A DNA stretch of 64,000 nucleotides from JAIBJN01 sp963842305 (GTDB lineage: Bacteria; Actinomycetota; Thermoleophilia; Gaiellales; Gaiellaceae). A program made the position numbers and the translations under genes. Positions 29,709 to 38,594 of the stretch are shown here, in pieces. The DNA is taken from the NCBI GenBank assembly GCA_963842305.1, contig CAWJFW010000001.1, positions 1 through 64,000 on the forward strand. Reading direction: 5' to 3'. The stretch's first letter is position 1; every line of letters starts with the position of its first letter. A model generated the notes under the pieces. That model searched no databases. It saw only the letters and a list, made by a program, of their open reading frames with translations, and was not told where the DNA came from.

Positions 29709-30572
29709 ATGGAGACCGCCCACGCCGTTCGACGAGCCGAGCGCGTCCCGCCGGCGACGTACTTCGTCGGGAGCGCGGTCTTCCACTACCTCGGGCCGGC
29801 CTTCGCGGTGCTCCTCTTCGCGCTCGTTCCGCCGCTCGGGGTCGCGTGGCTCCGGATCGCCGGCGCCGCGCTGATCTTCGCCGCGTGGCGGCGGCCGTGG
29901 CGGACGTTCGCGGAGCTCGACTTCCGCGGCCGGCGGCTCGTGGTCGCGATGGGGACGGTGCTCGCCGTCATGAACGTCTGCTTCTATCTCGCCATCGACC
30001 GGTTGCCGCTGGGGACGGTGGCGGCGATCGAGTTCCTGCCGGTGATCGGACTCGCGGCGCTCGGCGCGCGGACGATCCGAAACGCAGCGGCACTCATGCT
30101 CGCCGTTCTCGGCGTCTACCTGTTGACGAACGTTCAGCTCGCCGTCGAGCCCATCGGGCTCGCCTTGGCCTTCGCCAACGCGGCACTCTTCGCCCTTTAC
30201 ATCGTCCTCGCCCATCGCGTGGCGCAACACGGGGCGATGGCCGGGATCGACGGTCTTGCCGCCGCGATGCTCGTCGCCTGGGTCGTCGCGACGCCCCTCG
30301 GCGGCTGGGCGGCCGTTCCGGCGCTCACGAGCCCGGTCGCCCTGCTCGCGGGGCTCGGCGTTGCGGTCTCGTCGTCGGTGATCCCGTACGTTTGCGACCA
30401 GCTCGCGATGGCGCGGATGCCGCGGGCGACGTACGCGCTCCTCGTCTCGCTCCTACCGGCGACGGCGACGGTGATCGGAATCGTGGTGCTCGGCCAGATT
30501 CCGTCGGCGGTCGAGGTCGCCGGGGTCGCGCTCGTCGTCGGCGGGGTTGCAGTCCACCGCGACCCGGTCTAG
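29709..30572 (+). CDS. EamA/DMT-family exporter
   Basis: A 287-residue integral membrane protein with ten predicted helices arranged as two EamA repeats (GPAFAVLLFALVPPLGVAWL in the first; IVLAHRVAQHG starting the second). RhtA-like members export threonine, homoserine or related amino acids. The adjacent, divergent Lrp-type gene supports amino-acid export. ATG 29709 gives a short soluble N-terminus. Conserved features include FYLAIDRLPLGTVAAIEFLP and MPRATYALLVSLLPATATVI. Substrate not determinable from the sequence. Confidence 0.8.
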   Translation: METAHAVRRAERVPPATYFVGSAVFHYLGPAFAVLLFALVPPLGVAWLRIAGAALIFAAWRRPWRTFAELDFRGRRLVVAMGTVLAVMNVCFYLAIDRLPLGTVAAIEFLPVIGLAALGARTIRNAAALMLAVLGVYLLTNVQLAVEPIGLALAFANAALFALYIVLAHRVAQHGAMAGIDGLAAAMLVAWVVATPLGGWAAVPALTSPVALLAGLGVAVSSSVIPYVCDQLAMARMPRATYALLVSLLPATATVIGIVVLGQIPSAVEVAGVALVVGGVAVHRDPV

Positions 30573-30598
30573 GGACTCGGTCCAGCCGAACCCGGTCC

Positions 30599-30604
30599 TA
30601 CCAT
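30599..30604 (+). promoter_or_regulatory. -10 box TACCAT of a probable leaderless gene
   Basis: TACCAT ends 6 nt before ATG 30611. Confidence 0.35.
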
Positions 30605-30610
30605 CCGTCC

Positions 30611-30790
30611 ATGGAGCCCGCACTTGGCCGGCGGCTCTCCCGGTTGACGATCACGCTCTGGATCGCAGTGGCGACACTCGGAGCGGTCCTGCTCTGGGCG
30701 GAGCCCGCCGCCGCCCGGACCTACTCGACGTTCGTCGCCGTCACGTGCACGGCGCTCGTCGCATCGGCAGCCCGGAAGCCGAGGGTCTGA
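30611..30790 (+). CDS. Small two-helix membrane protein
   Basis: A 59-residue protein. A basic N-terminus (MEPALGRRLSRL) leads into two hydrophobic segments, TITLWIAVATLGAVLLWA and FVAVTCTALVASAA, and a basic tail (RKPRV). It sits 38 bases after the exporter gene and 13 bases before the DUF998-like gene, all on the same strand. No family recognised. Supported by coding-like composition, a TACCAT box and its fit in the gap. Confidence 0.45.
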   Translation: MEPALGRRLSRLTITLWIAVATLGAVLLWAEPAAARTYSTFVAVTCTALVASAARKPRV

Positions 30791-30803
30791 AAAACTCGAG
30801 ACC

Positions 30804-31443
30804 GTGCCCCTGCGTGTCGCCGCCGTCTGCGGGCTGCTCGCGCCGGTGACCTTCGTCGTCGGGCTCGTCGTGGGTGACCTCCGCCAGCCCGAGGCGTTCA
30901 GCCCGGCCGACGACAACATCAGCGATCTCGGCGCGATCACGGCCGAGAGCCCCTGGCTCTACAACCAGGTCGCCGCGAACCTGACCGGTCTGCTCGTTTT
31001 CGTCTTCGCGCTCGGGCTGTGGGGCGCCCTGGGAGGCGGCTTGCCCGCCCGGCTCGGAGTACTCCTTCTCGGCCTCGTCGGGGTCGGGATGTTCTTCGAC
31101 GGCCTCTTCCGGCTGGACTGCCGCGGGATCGATGCCGACTGTGACAACACGTCGTGGCACGCGAGCCGTGCACGGGAAGGAATCGGTGGTCACCGTGACG
31201 TGCCTGTACCTCGCGCCGGTCGTGCTCGCGTTCGCGTTCAGGCGCCTCCTTGTCTGGCACGGCATCTGGCTGCCGACGCTCCTCGCGACGCCCCTCGTGC
31301 TCGCGGTCAGCGCCGCGTTCAGCATCCTCGGGCCCGGCGCGGCCTCGCGTGCGGGGAGCATCACCTGGTTCCTCTGGCTCGGCTTCGTCGCGCTCCACGG
31401 TCTCCGGCTCGCGCGAGGTGATCGCGTCAGGACCGCTGCCTAA
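30804..31443 (+). CDS. DUF998-like integral membrane protein, one frame break
   Basis: About 212 residues with six predicted helices. The N-terminal half shows VAAVCGLLAPVTFVVGLVVG, then DNISDLGAITAESPWLYN, the usual external loop of this family, and GMFFDGLFRLDCRGIDADCD. A frame break near 31165 is followed by AVHGKESVVTVTCLYLAPVV and three more helices, ending GDRVRTAA. The function of the family is unknown. GTG 30804 is the start. It lies directly before dnaE. Confidence 0.7.
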
Positions 31444-31458
31444 GATGCCCTTTCGCGC

Positions 31459-34400
31459 ATGGCCGAGTTCGTCCACCTCCACGTCCACTCCGAGTATTCG
31501 ATCCTCGACGGGGCCTGCCGCATCCCGGAGCTCGCGGAGCGGGCGGCCGAGCTGGAGATGCCGGCGGTCGCGCTCACCGACCACGGGAGCCTGGCCGGGG
31601 CCGTCGAGCTCTACCGCGAGGCCGGGAAGCACGGGGTCAAGCCACTGCTCGGCTGCGAGGTCTACGTCGCCGACGACCGGCTCGCGCAGAAGAAGGGCTA
31701 CGCGCACCTCACGCTCCTCGCCGAGTCGAACGAGGGCTATGCGAACCTGATCAAGCTCGCGTCGGCGGGCTTCCTCGAGGGCTACTACTACAAGCCGCGG
31801 GTCGACTGGGATCTCCTCGCCGCCCACGGCAAGGGGATCGTCGCGCTCTCAGGCTGCCTCTCCGGGAGAGTCGCGAAGGCGCTCGAGAATGGCAACCGCG
31901 CCGAGGCCGAGGCCGAGGTGTCGCGCCTCGTCGACATCTTCGGACGCGAGTCCGTGTACCTCGAGATCCAGGACGCCGGGCTCGAGGTGCAGAAGGGGAT
32001 CAACGCCACGCTCGCGGAGATCGCCGGGTCGACAGGGCTCCCGCTCATCGCGACCGGCGACGTCCACTACCTCCGCCACGAAGACGCGCGCGCGCACGAG
32101 GCGCTCCTCTGCATCCAGTCCGGGGACACGCTCGCCAACCCGAACCACTGGCGCTTCGACACCGACCAGTTCTACTTGAAGACGCCGGAGGAGATGGCGC
32201 AGGACTTCGCGGACTATCCGGAGGCGGTCCGGCGGACGCTCGAGCTCGCCGAGCGCTGCTCCGTCTCGATCGAGCTCGGGGTCATCCGCCTGCCGAGCTT
32301 CCCGACCCCGGACGGGCGCGACGCGTTCGACTACCTGGTCGAGCTCTGCGAAAAAGGCCTGCAAAAGCGCTACGGAACGGTGACGCCGGAGCTCCAGGAG
32401 CGCCTCAAGTTCGAGCTGAAGACGATCCGGGAGATGGGCTTTGCCGACTACTTCCTGATCGTCTGGGACTTCATCCGCTTCGCGAAGACGAACGGGATCG
32501 GGGTCGGCCCCGGGCGCGGGTCGGCGGCCGGCTCGATCGTCGCCTACGCGCTCGAGATCACCGACATCGACCCGATCAAGTACGACCTGCTCTTCGAGCG
32601 CTTCCTCAACCCGGGCCGAAAGACGATGCCGGACATCGACATCGACTTCTCGGTCTACGGACGCGACCAGGTCATCAACTACGTCGCCGAGAAATACGGC
32701 CGCGACAAGGTCGCGCAGATCATCACCTTCGGGACGATGATGGCGCGCGCCGCGGTGCGCGACGCCGGCCGCGTCCTCGACATCCCCTACGGGACGGTGG
32801 ACAAGGTCGCCAAGCTGATCCCCGAAGGCCCGAAGGTCTACCTGGACGACTGCCTGAAGCCGAGCGCCGAGCTGAAGCAGGCCTACGACGCCGACGAGAT
32901 CGTGCGCCAGATCGTCGACCTGGCGAAACCGCTCGAGGGGCTCGTCCGCCAGGACTCGATCCACGCCGCGGGCGTCGTGATCGGCGACCGGGCGCTGACC
33001 GAGTACCTGCCTCTGCAGCAGAAGGGCGCCGACCAGGAGGTCGTGACCCAGTTCGCGATGGAGGACGTCGAGGCGCTCGGGCTCCTGAAGATGGACTTCC
33101 TCGGCCTCCGCAACCTCGACGTGATCGACAAGGCGGTCGGGCTCGTCGGCGGGATCGACATCACGGCAATTCCGCTCGACGACGGCAAGACGTACGAGAT
33201 GCTCGCGCGCGGGGAATCGACCGGCGTCTTCCAGTTCGAATCGTCGGGCATGCGCGAGGCGCTGCGGCTCGTGCGGCCGACCGAGTTCGAGGACCTGATC
33301 GCGCTCGTCGCGCTCTACCGGCCGGGACCGATGGCCTACATCCCGGTCTACGGGAAGCGCAAGCACGGGCAGGAGCAGGTGTCGTTCCTCGACGATCGCC
33401 TCCGCCCGATCACGGAGCCGACGCTCGGTCTCTGCATCTACCAGGAGCAGTACATGGAGATCGCCAAGCAGCTCGCCGGCTTCTCGCCCGCCGAGGCCGA
33501 CGATCTGCGCAAGGCGATCGGCAAGAAGATCCACAAGCTGATGGCCTCCCTCAAGGACAAGTTCCTCGAGGGGTGCGCGGCCAACGGCGTGACGCCCGCG
33601 GTGGCCAACCAGCTCTGGAAGGACATGGAGCAGGCGCAGGACTACTCCTTCAACAAGTCGCACGCCGCCTGCTACGGGCTGATCGCCTACCGCACCGCCT
33701 ACCTGAAGGCGAACTGGCCGGCCGAGTACATGGCCGCGCTCATCTCCTCGGTCATGAGCACGAAGGACCGGGTGCCCTTCTACGTGGCCGCCTGCGAGGA
33801 GATGGGGATCGAGGTCGAGCCGCCGGATGTGAACGTCTCCGCCGAGGACTTCCGCGTGGTCGAGGGCAAGATCCGCTTCGGCATGAACGCCGTAAAGAAC
33901 GTTGGGGAGAGCGCGGTCCGCTCGATCCTCGCCGCGCGCGAGGAGGGCGGGCCGTTCTCGTCGATCTGGGACTTCTGCGAGCGCGTCGACCCCCAGCAGG
34001 TGAACAAGCGGGCGCTCGAGAGCCTCGTCAAGTCGGGCGCGCTCGACTCGACGGGCGCGACGCGCCGCGGGATGCTCGAAGTGCTCGAGGACGCGCTCGT
34101 CTCCGGCGGCCGGCTGATCGCGGACCGGCTGGCCGGCCAGAGCTCCATCTTCGACCTCGGCGGCGAGGAGGCCCCGAGTGATCAGCGGGCACACCACCGC
34201 GCGATTCCCGCCGAGGAGTTCGAGAAGCGGGAGCTGCTCGCGCTCGAAAAGGAGAGCCTCGGCCTCTACGTCTCCGAGCATCCGCTCGACGCCGTGCGCG
34301 ACCAGCTCCGCCGGAAGACCGACTGCCGCATGGCCGACGTCGAGCGCCGGCGCGACGGGGAGATCGTCACCGTCGGCGGCATCGTCAGCGCGCTCAAGCA

Positions 34401-34842
34401 GCTGACGACGAAGAAGGGCGAGCCGATGGTCTTCCTCCGGCTCGACGACCTCTCGGGGTCGCTCGAAACCGTGGTCTTCAACTCGGTCTACGCGGCCACA
34501 CGAGAGCTGCTCGAGGCAGACCGCGTCCTCGTCGTGAAGGGCCGGGTCGACCACAAGGAAGGCGAGACGAAGCTGATCGCCCTCGAGATCGTCCCCTTCG
34601 AGGTCTCCGCGGACAAGGGCGAGGTGCGGCTGCGCCTCGATGCGCGGCGCGCGCCGGCGGGCACGATCCGGGAGCTCGCCGAGGTCGTGCGCCGGTTCCC
34701 CGGCGACGCGGAGGTGCTGCTGGAGCTCGAGACGTCGGGCGGGCCGCAGACCTATGCGTTCGGCCCGGAGTTCCGGGTTCGCCCCGAGCCGGACTTCCAC
34801 GCCGAGGTCAAGGCGCTCCTCGGCGAGGCTGCGATCAGCTAG
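31459..34842 (+). CDS. dnaE: DNA polymerase III subunit alpha
   Basis: A 1127-residue replicative polymerase of the DnaE1 type. The N-terminal PHP domain keeps its metal-binding signature (HLHVHSEYS at 6-14, LTDHGSLAG near 40, GDVHYL near 201), so intrinsic proofreading is possible, as described for actinobacterial DnaE1. Polymerase core: GIGVGPGRGSAAGSIVAYAL near 347-366, the catalytic MPDIDIDFS near 390-398, and VALYRPGPMAYIP. Tandem HhH and an OB domain (about 960-1045; VTVGGIVSALKQLTTKKGE) complete it. The frame is intact over 3.4 kb. ATG 31459 lies 15 bases after the upstream stop. Confidence 0.95.
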   Translation: MAEFVHLHVHSEYSILDGACRIPELAERAAELEMPAVALTDHGSLAGAVELYREAGKHGVKPLLGCEVYVADDRLAQKKGYAHLTLLAESNEGYANLIKLASAGFLEGYYYKPRVDWDLLAAHGKGIVALSGCLSGRVAKALENGNRAEAEAEVSRLVDIFGRESVYLEIQDAGLEVQKGINATLAEIAGSTGLPLIATGDVHYLRHEDARAHEALLCIQSGDTLANPNHWRFDTDQFYLKTPEEMAQDFADYPEAVRRTLELAERCSVSIELGVIRLPSFPTPDGRDAFDYLVELCEKGLQKRYGTVTPELQERLKFELKTIREMGFADYFLIVWDFIRFAKTNGIGVGPGRGSAAGSIVAYALEITDIDPIKYDLLFERFLNPGRKTMPDIDIDFSVYGRDQVINYVAEKYGRDKVAQIITFGTMMARAAVRDAGRVLDIPYGTVDKVAKLIPEGPKVYLDDCLKPSAELKQAYDADEIVRQIVDLAKPLEGLVRQDSIHAAGVVIGDRALTEYLPLQQKGADQEVVTQFAMEDVEALGLLKMDFLGLRNLDVIDKAVGLVGGIDITAIPLDDGKTYEMLARGESTGVFQFESSGMREALRLVRPTEFEDLIALVALYRPGPMAYIPVYGKRKHGQEQVSFLDDRLRPITEPTLGLCIYQEQYMEIAKQLAGFSPAEADDLRKAIGKKIHKLMASLKDKFLEGCAANGVTPAVANQLWKDMEQAQDYSFNKSHAACYGLIAYRTAYLKANWPAEYMAALISSVMSTKDRVPFYVAACEEMGIEVEPPDVNVSAEDFRVVEGKIRFGMNAVKNVGESAVRSILAAREEGGPFSSIWDFCERVDPQQVNKRALESLVKSGALDSTGATRRGMLEVLEDALVSGGRLIADRLAGQSSIFDLGGEEAPSDQRAHHRAIPAEEFEKRELLALEKESLGLYVSEHPLDAVRDQLRRKTDCRMADVERRRDGEIVTVGGIVSALKQLTTKKGEPMVFLRLDDLSGSLETVVFNSVYAATRELLEADRVLVVKGRVDHKEGETKLIALEIVPFEVSADKGEVRLRLDARRAPAGTIRELAEVVRRFPGDAEVLLELETSGGPQTYAFGPEFRVRPEPDFHAEVKALLGEAAIS

Positions 34843-34848
34843 GAGGAG

Positions 34849-35061
34849 CTACGCGCGGCCGGTCTCGGTGCGCGCGGCGGATCCGCGGCGGCGGTACGAG
34901 GCGAGCAGGCGCCGGTGGAGGCGCTCGCGCGGCTCCCAGGTCTCCGGCTCGGCGTCGTGGGCCGCGGGGCCGTGCGGGCTGCGGGCGGCGCCCATCAGCG
35001 ATCCGACCACCGAGGCCGGATGCAGATCCATGAAGTCGTTTCTCTTCTCCCTCATGTCCAC
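34849..35061 (-). CDS. Possible small basic protein
   Basis: A 70-residue reading frame, convergent with dnaE. It begins MREKRNDFMDLHPASVVGSL and is Arg-rich towards the end (RLHRRLLASYRRRGSAAR). It may start at GTG 35061, ATG 35055 or ATG 35031 (MDLHPASVV). No family recognised. Kept because the space would otherwise be empty and the composition is protein-like, but the support is weak. Confidence 0.4.
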   Translation of the reverse strand: MDMREKRNDFMDLHPASVVGSLMGAARSPHGPAAHDAEPETWEPRERLHRRLLASYRRRGSAARTETGRA

Positions 35062-35132
35062 AAGACGGCCGAGCCTTCATGGATCTTCCGTGCGTAGGAA
35101 ATCGGTATTTGGGCGTATCCGAGCGACGTACT

Positions 35133-35148
35133 TCCCCCAGGAGGGGGA
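35133..35148. promoter_or_regulatory. Short stem-loop upstream of small conserved gene
   Basis: TCCCCC and GGGGGA pair around an AGGA loop, 50 bases before ATG 35199. Possible terminator remnant or leader structure. Confidence 0.3.
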
Positions 35149-35198
35149 CAACCGGAGACGCGTTCTTACCGAAGGTGAAGGTAGATCAGCGGAACGAA

Positions 35199-35414
35199 AT
35201 GAGACCAACGATGCCTGCGGTAGAACTCGAACTCGAATTTGACGCCGAAACGGAGCTCGTCAGGATCTGGCGTACGGAGGAGCTCGAGCGGGCCGGCTAT
35301 TCAGCCTCCGAGGCGAGCCGGCTGGCCGATCTCACCTACGTCGACCTGCACCTGGCGACCGGTCTGGTGCGTCGGGGCTGCTCCCCCGAGCTGGCGCTCA
35401 AGATCCTCGTCTAG
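35199..35414 (+). CDS. Small conserved hypothetical protein
   Basis: 71 residues from ATG 35199, or 67 from ATG 35211. The N-terminus is very acidic (VELELEFDAETELVRIWRTE), followed by two helices (LERAGYSASEASRLADL and VDLHLATGLVRRGCSPELAL). No domain assigned; the pattern suggests a small all-helical protein. A GAAGGTGAAGGT stretch upstream may serve as ribosome site. It lies 29 bases before lgt on the same strand. Confidence 0.6.
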   Translation: MRPTMPAVELELEFDAETELVRIWRTEELERAGYSASEASRLADLTYVDLHLATGLVRRGCSPELALKILV

Positions 35415-35430
35415 CACCCTCGCTAGCGGG

Positions 35431-35436
35431 TAGGCT
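35431..35436 (+). promoter_or_regulatory. -10 box TAGGCT of lgt
   Basis: TAGGCT ends 7 nt before GTG 35444; no Shine-Dalgarno. Confidence 0.4.
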
Positions 35437-35443
35437 CTCCGCC

Positions 35444-36340
35444 GTGCCGGAGCTGGGAGCTCTGTTGGCGTCACTCCCGAGTCCGTCCAGCGGCGAGATC
35501 GACGTCGGACCCGTTCAGATCCACGCCTACGGGCTGATGCTTCTGCTCGGGATTGTCGCTGCGACCTGGGTGACGGGGCGGCGCTGGACAGGCCGGTGGG
35601 CGTTCTGGCGCGACCCGCGCGGGGATCTCGTCTTCCGCGTTGCCATGTGGGGCGTCCTCGCGGGCATCGTGGGCGCGCGGCTCTACCACGTCGTCACGAG
35701 CTGGAACACGGTCAACGACGAGTGGTGGGAGCCATTCGCCGTCTGGGAGGGCGGCCTGGGGGTCTGGGGCGGCATCGCCGCCGGAGTGCTCGTCGGCGCC
35801 TGGGTGGTGCACCGCGCCGGCGAGAGCGTCTACGCCTTCATGGACGCGGTCGCTCCCGGGCTCCTGCTCGCGCAGGCGATCGGCCGCTGGGGCAACTACT
35901 TCAACCAGGAGCTCTTCGGGAAGCCGAGCGACCTGCCCTGGGCGATCGAGATCTCGCCCGAGAACCGGCCGCCCGACTTCGCGCTCTCCGAGACCTTCCA
36001 CCCGACGTTCCTCTACGAGTCGCTCTGGTGCCTGCTCGGGGTCGTCGTCCTTCTCCTCATCGACAAGCGCTTCAACGTGAAGGCGCCCGGACTCTTCTGC
36101 CTCTACGTGCTCTGGTACTGCGTCGGGCGCTTCGGGATGGAGCTCCTGCGCATCGACGAAGCGCACGAGTACCTCGGACTGCGCCTGAACGCCTGGGTGT
36201 CGATCGGCGTCTTCGTGCTCGCGCTCATCGGGTTCATCTGGTCGCAACGGCGGAAGGGACACGAAGGCCGGCCCGCCGCGCCGCCGCCGTCACCGCCCTC
36301 CGGGCCGACGATGGCCGTGCCGAAGGGCCGCGTCCGGTAG
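35444..36340 (+). CDS. lgt: Prolipoprotein diacylglyceryl transferase
   Basis: Transfers diacylglycerol from phosphatidylglycerol to the lipobox Cys of prolipoproteins at the inner membrane. 298 residues, seven predicted helices. The N-terminal catalytic region has IHAYGLMLLLG; the family signature is GRWGNYFNQELFG near 147-159; ALVLRR-type C-terminal contacts correspond to VLWYCVGRFGMELLRIDEAHEYLG. The tail is Pro-rich. It supports the lipoprotein candidates in this window (14836, 48441). The next gene, scpA, starts 19 bases on. Confidence 0.93.
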   Translation: MPELGALLASLPSPSSGEIDVGPVQIHAYGLMLLLGIVAATWVTGRRWTGRWAFWRDPRGDLVFRVAMWGVLAGIVGARLYHVVTSWNTVNDEWWEPFAVWEGGLGVWGGIAAGVLVGAWVVHRAGESVYAFMDAVAPGLLLAQAIGRWGNYFNQELFGKPSDLPWAIEISPENRPPDFALSETFHPTFLYESLWCLLGVVVLLLIDKRFNVKAPGLFCLYVLWYCVGRFGMELLRIDEAHEYLGLRLNAWVSIGVFVLALIGFIWSQRRKGHEGRPAAPPPSPPSGPTMAVPKGRVR

Positions 36341-36346
36341 CACCAC

Positions 36347-36352
36347 TAGCAT
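36347..36352 (+). promoter_or_regulatory. -10 box TAGCAT of scpA
   Basis: TAGCAT ends 7 nt before ATG 36360. Confidence 0.4.
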
Positions 36353-36359
36353 CGCGGCC

Positions 36360-37090
36360 ATGGCGGTCGCGGTGCGCGAGCTCCCCCTCGACCTCGACGC
36401 GTTCGAGGGACCCTTCGACCTGCTCCTCACCCTCGTCCTGCGCGAAGAGCTCGAGCTTCGGGACGTCGACGTGGTCGAGATCGTCGTCACGTTCGTGGAG
36501 TCGCGGGTGGAGCGCGGCGAGCTCGACCTGGAGGCGTGCGGCGAGTTCCTCGTGCTCGTCGCCGCGCTGCTCGAGCTGAAGGCACGCGGCCTCTTCCCCG
36601 GCGAGGAGCTCGACCTCGAGGGCCTCGATCCCGAGGAGGCCGCCGAGGAGCTGGCCGAGCGCCTGGCCGCCTACCGGCGCTTCCGTGCCGCGGCGGGCTG
36701 GCTCGATGAGCGGCTCGCCGCCGAGTCCGATCGCTACTTCCGCGTTGGGCTCGGCGCCGCTCGCGCCCGTTCCGGCGCGCGTGGTGAGCTAACCAGGACC
36801 CGGCCCAGCTCGTCGTCGCCCTTCGCGCTCTCGCGGCTGTGCCGCCGGAGCCCTCGCTCGGGCACCTCGTCCTCTCGTATCCGCCGCTCTCGCGCTTCGT
36901 AGAGCGCTTCCGCTCGCTCCTTTCCTCGCGCGGGCGATTCGCCTTCGACAAGGAGGTCGACCGCCTCTCGCGTGTCGAGCAGATCGTCGCCTTCCTCGCG
37001 CTTCTCGAGCTGCGGAAGCGCGACGAGGCGCGGATCGCGCAGGCCGGGCCCTTCGAGCCGATCACGGTATGGAACGCCTCCGCCTCGTAG
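36360..37090 (+). CDS. scpA: Segregation and condensation protein A, two frame breaks
   Basis: Kleisin subunit of the SMC-ScpAB condensin, linking SMC heads in chromosome segregation. N-terminal kleisin helices are EGPFDLLLTLVLREELELRD and LEACGEFLVLVAALLELKAR. The C-terminal winged-helix part is PPLSRFVERFRSLLSSR, then RVEQIVAFLALLELRKR and the usual PFEPITV near the end. Single-base insertions near 36750 and 36785 split the linker, where APLAPVPARVV and NQDPAQLVVALRALAAV appear in successive frames. As the protein is core and both ends are well preserved, sequence error is likely. It overlaps scpB by 22 bases. Confidence 0.88.
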
Positions 37091-37662
37091 AGAACCCGGT
37101 CGATCGGCTCGCGCGCACGCTCGAGGCGCTGCTCGTGATCGCCTCGAAGCCGCTCTCGATCGGCGAGCTGGCGACGGTGACGGAGGAGGAAGAAGAGCGC
37201 GTCGAGACGGCGCTCGGGCTGATCGCCGGCCGCTTCCGCGAAGGCCGGAGCGGTGTCGTACTGGAGCGCGTCGCCGGCGGATATGCCTTCCGCGCGGCGC
37301 GTGAGGCGGCTGACGCCTGTGCGCGGCTCGTCGAGCGCCCCGTCCAGCGCGGCCTGACGCAAGCGTCGCTCGAGACGCTCGCCGTCGTCGCCTACCTGGG
37401 GCCGGTTTCGCGGCCCGAGATAGCACGCATCCGCGGGGTGGCCGCCGACTCCGCGGTCGCCGGCCTCGTCGAGCGCGGGCTGATCGCCGAAGCCGGGCGG
37501 GAACGCGAGGGAGGCGCCGTCCGCTACGAGACGACGGTGCTCTTCGAGCGGATCTTCGGCCTCACCGACCGCTCGGAGCTGCCCGAGCTGGAGGAGCTCG
37601 GCGGCGACGTCGAGGAGCTCCGCACCCGCCTCGAGGACGTCGCAGGCCGCCGCCCGGCCTGA
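37069..37662 (+). CDS. scpB: Segregation and condensation protein B
   Basis: Winged-helix accessory subunit that binds ScpA in the condensin complex. 197 residues. First winged helix: ARTLEALLVIASKPLSIGEL. Second: LTQASLETLAVVAYLGPVSR, then PEIARIRGVAADSAVAGLVE and the wing ETTVLFERIFGLTDRSELPE. The start overlaps the scpA end, giving translational coupling. It is followed by two minus-strand genes before rluB, which normally follows scpB directly in actinobacteria. Confidence 0.93.
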   Translation: MERLRLVENPVDRLARTLEALLVIASKPLSIGELATVTEEEEERVETALGLIAGRFREGRSGVVLERVAGGYAFRAAREAADACARLVERPVQRGLTQASLETLAVVAYLGPVSRPEIARIRGVAADSAVAGLVERGLIAEAGREREGGAVRYETTVLFERIFGLTDRSELPELEELGGDVEELRTRLEDVAGRRPA

Positions 37663-37703
37663 TGGCCTACCTGTGGGACGTCCCGGAGGACGAGGCGCGA
37701 CCG

Positions 37704-37995
37704 CTAGCTCTCTCTTGACGATCCGTTCGGCCTCCTCGCGCGTGAACGCGCGCAGGGTCTCCGTCGTCACCTGCCCGTGCTTCGCGAGCTCGATGAGGAT
37801 CTGGTAGGCGGTCTCGTCGTCGGGAGCGTCGAAGATCTCGACGACGTCGTAGCGGCCCAACGTCACATAGGCGTCCAAGAGCTGTCCGCCGCGCTCGTCG
37901 ATGGCCTGCTCCGCCTCCTCGACCCGGTCGCGCCAGGCCGGGATGCCGGTGATCCCCTGCGTCGTGAACTTCATCAGGGTGATGTAGACCGGCAC
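37704..37995 (-). CDS. GYD-domain protein, frame break at the 3' end
   Basis: About 97 residues of the small GYD family of dimeric alpha/beta-barrel proteins, function unknown. GTG 37995 starts PVYITLMKFTTQGITGIPAW; the defining LGRYDVVEIFDAPDDE follows, then a last helix LRAFTREEAERIVKR. The direct frame runs on for hundreds of codons, but removing one base in the CTCTCTC run near 37708 brings a TAG at 37704-37706, just where the family normally ends. It sits between scpB and rluB on the opposite strand. Confidence 0.75.
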
Positions 37996-38066
37996 GCCGG
38001 GATCATGACAGCACGAGAGCGACGGGAGCGGGAAGGGCCGGGACAAGCCCGGCCCTTCCCTCGCGT

Positions 38067-38529
38067 CTATCCGGTGACGTGGAAGACGAAGTCGAACTCG
38101 GTCTCGCTCCGGGCGTGGAGATCCATCGTGCCCCGGGCGTTTCGGTACGCGCCCGTGCCCCCGGTGATCGCGAGCGTCGAGTCGGCAGCGTCGTAGAACG
38201 GACCCTCGACGGTGATCTGGCCGCGGGGCAGGAACGTCGTCCAGTAGCACTCGAACGCCTCCCCGACGACCGTCCGGACACATTGGCCCTGATCCGTGCC
38301 GACCTTCTTGCCCGAGCGCGCGTCGAAGACCTCGTTCGCGAACGTGAGCGTGTCGCCGAGCGAGTCGCCCGACGGATGGAAGGTCGACGAAAGTATCGGT
38401 CGTGGCGCGCTCGAAGACGTGAATCCGCTTCCCTCCCCCCGACGAGGCGATCCCGGTGCCACCCGCGGCGAGCACGACGACGAGGACGGCCGCCGCGGCG
38501 AGGGCGATGAGGGTGAGCAGGCGCTTCAT
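38067..38529 (-). CDS. Secreted allene-oxide-cyclase-like barrel protein, one frame break
   Basis: About 153 residues. ATG 38529, preceded by GAGGAGGGG, opens a signal peptide (RLLTLIALAAAAVLVVVLAA). After KRIHVFERATTDTFVDL a frame break near 38381 leads to HPSGDSLGDTLTFANEVFDA, then CVRTVVGEAFECYWTTFL and the conserved AITGGTGAYRNARGTMDL. This is the dirigent/AOC-like beta-barrel pattern common in actinobacterial exported proteins. Function unknown. Its promoter region faces that of rluB, 65 bases away. Confidence 0.75.
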
Positions 38530-38594
38530 GGCCCCTCCTCTCGTGGTGGATCGGCCCACCCTACGCCTGCCCCAGGGAGGGCACAATCAACCGC

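Noticed and set aside
31849..34800. A 983-codon minus-strand open frame opposite dnaE
   Set aside because: It is an antisense shadow of dnaE codon bias, rich in Arg, Leu, Val and Asp, without any motif.
36487..38586. A 699-codon minus-strand frame through scpAB and the two small genes
   Set aside because: It joins parts of the barrel-protein signal peptide and the GYD gene with antisense of scpAB, because indels removed the true stops.
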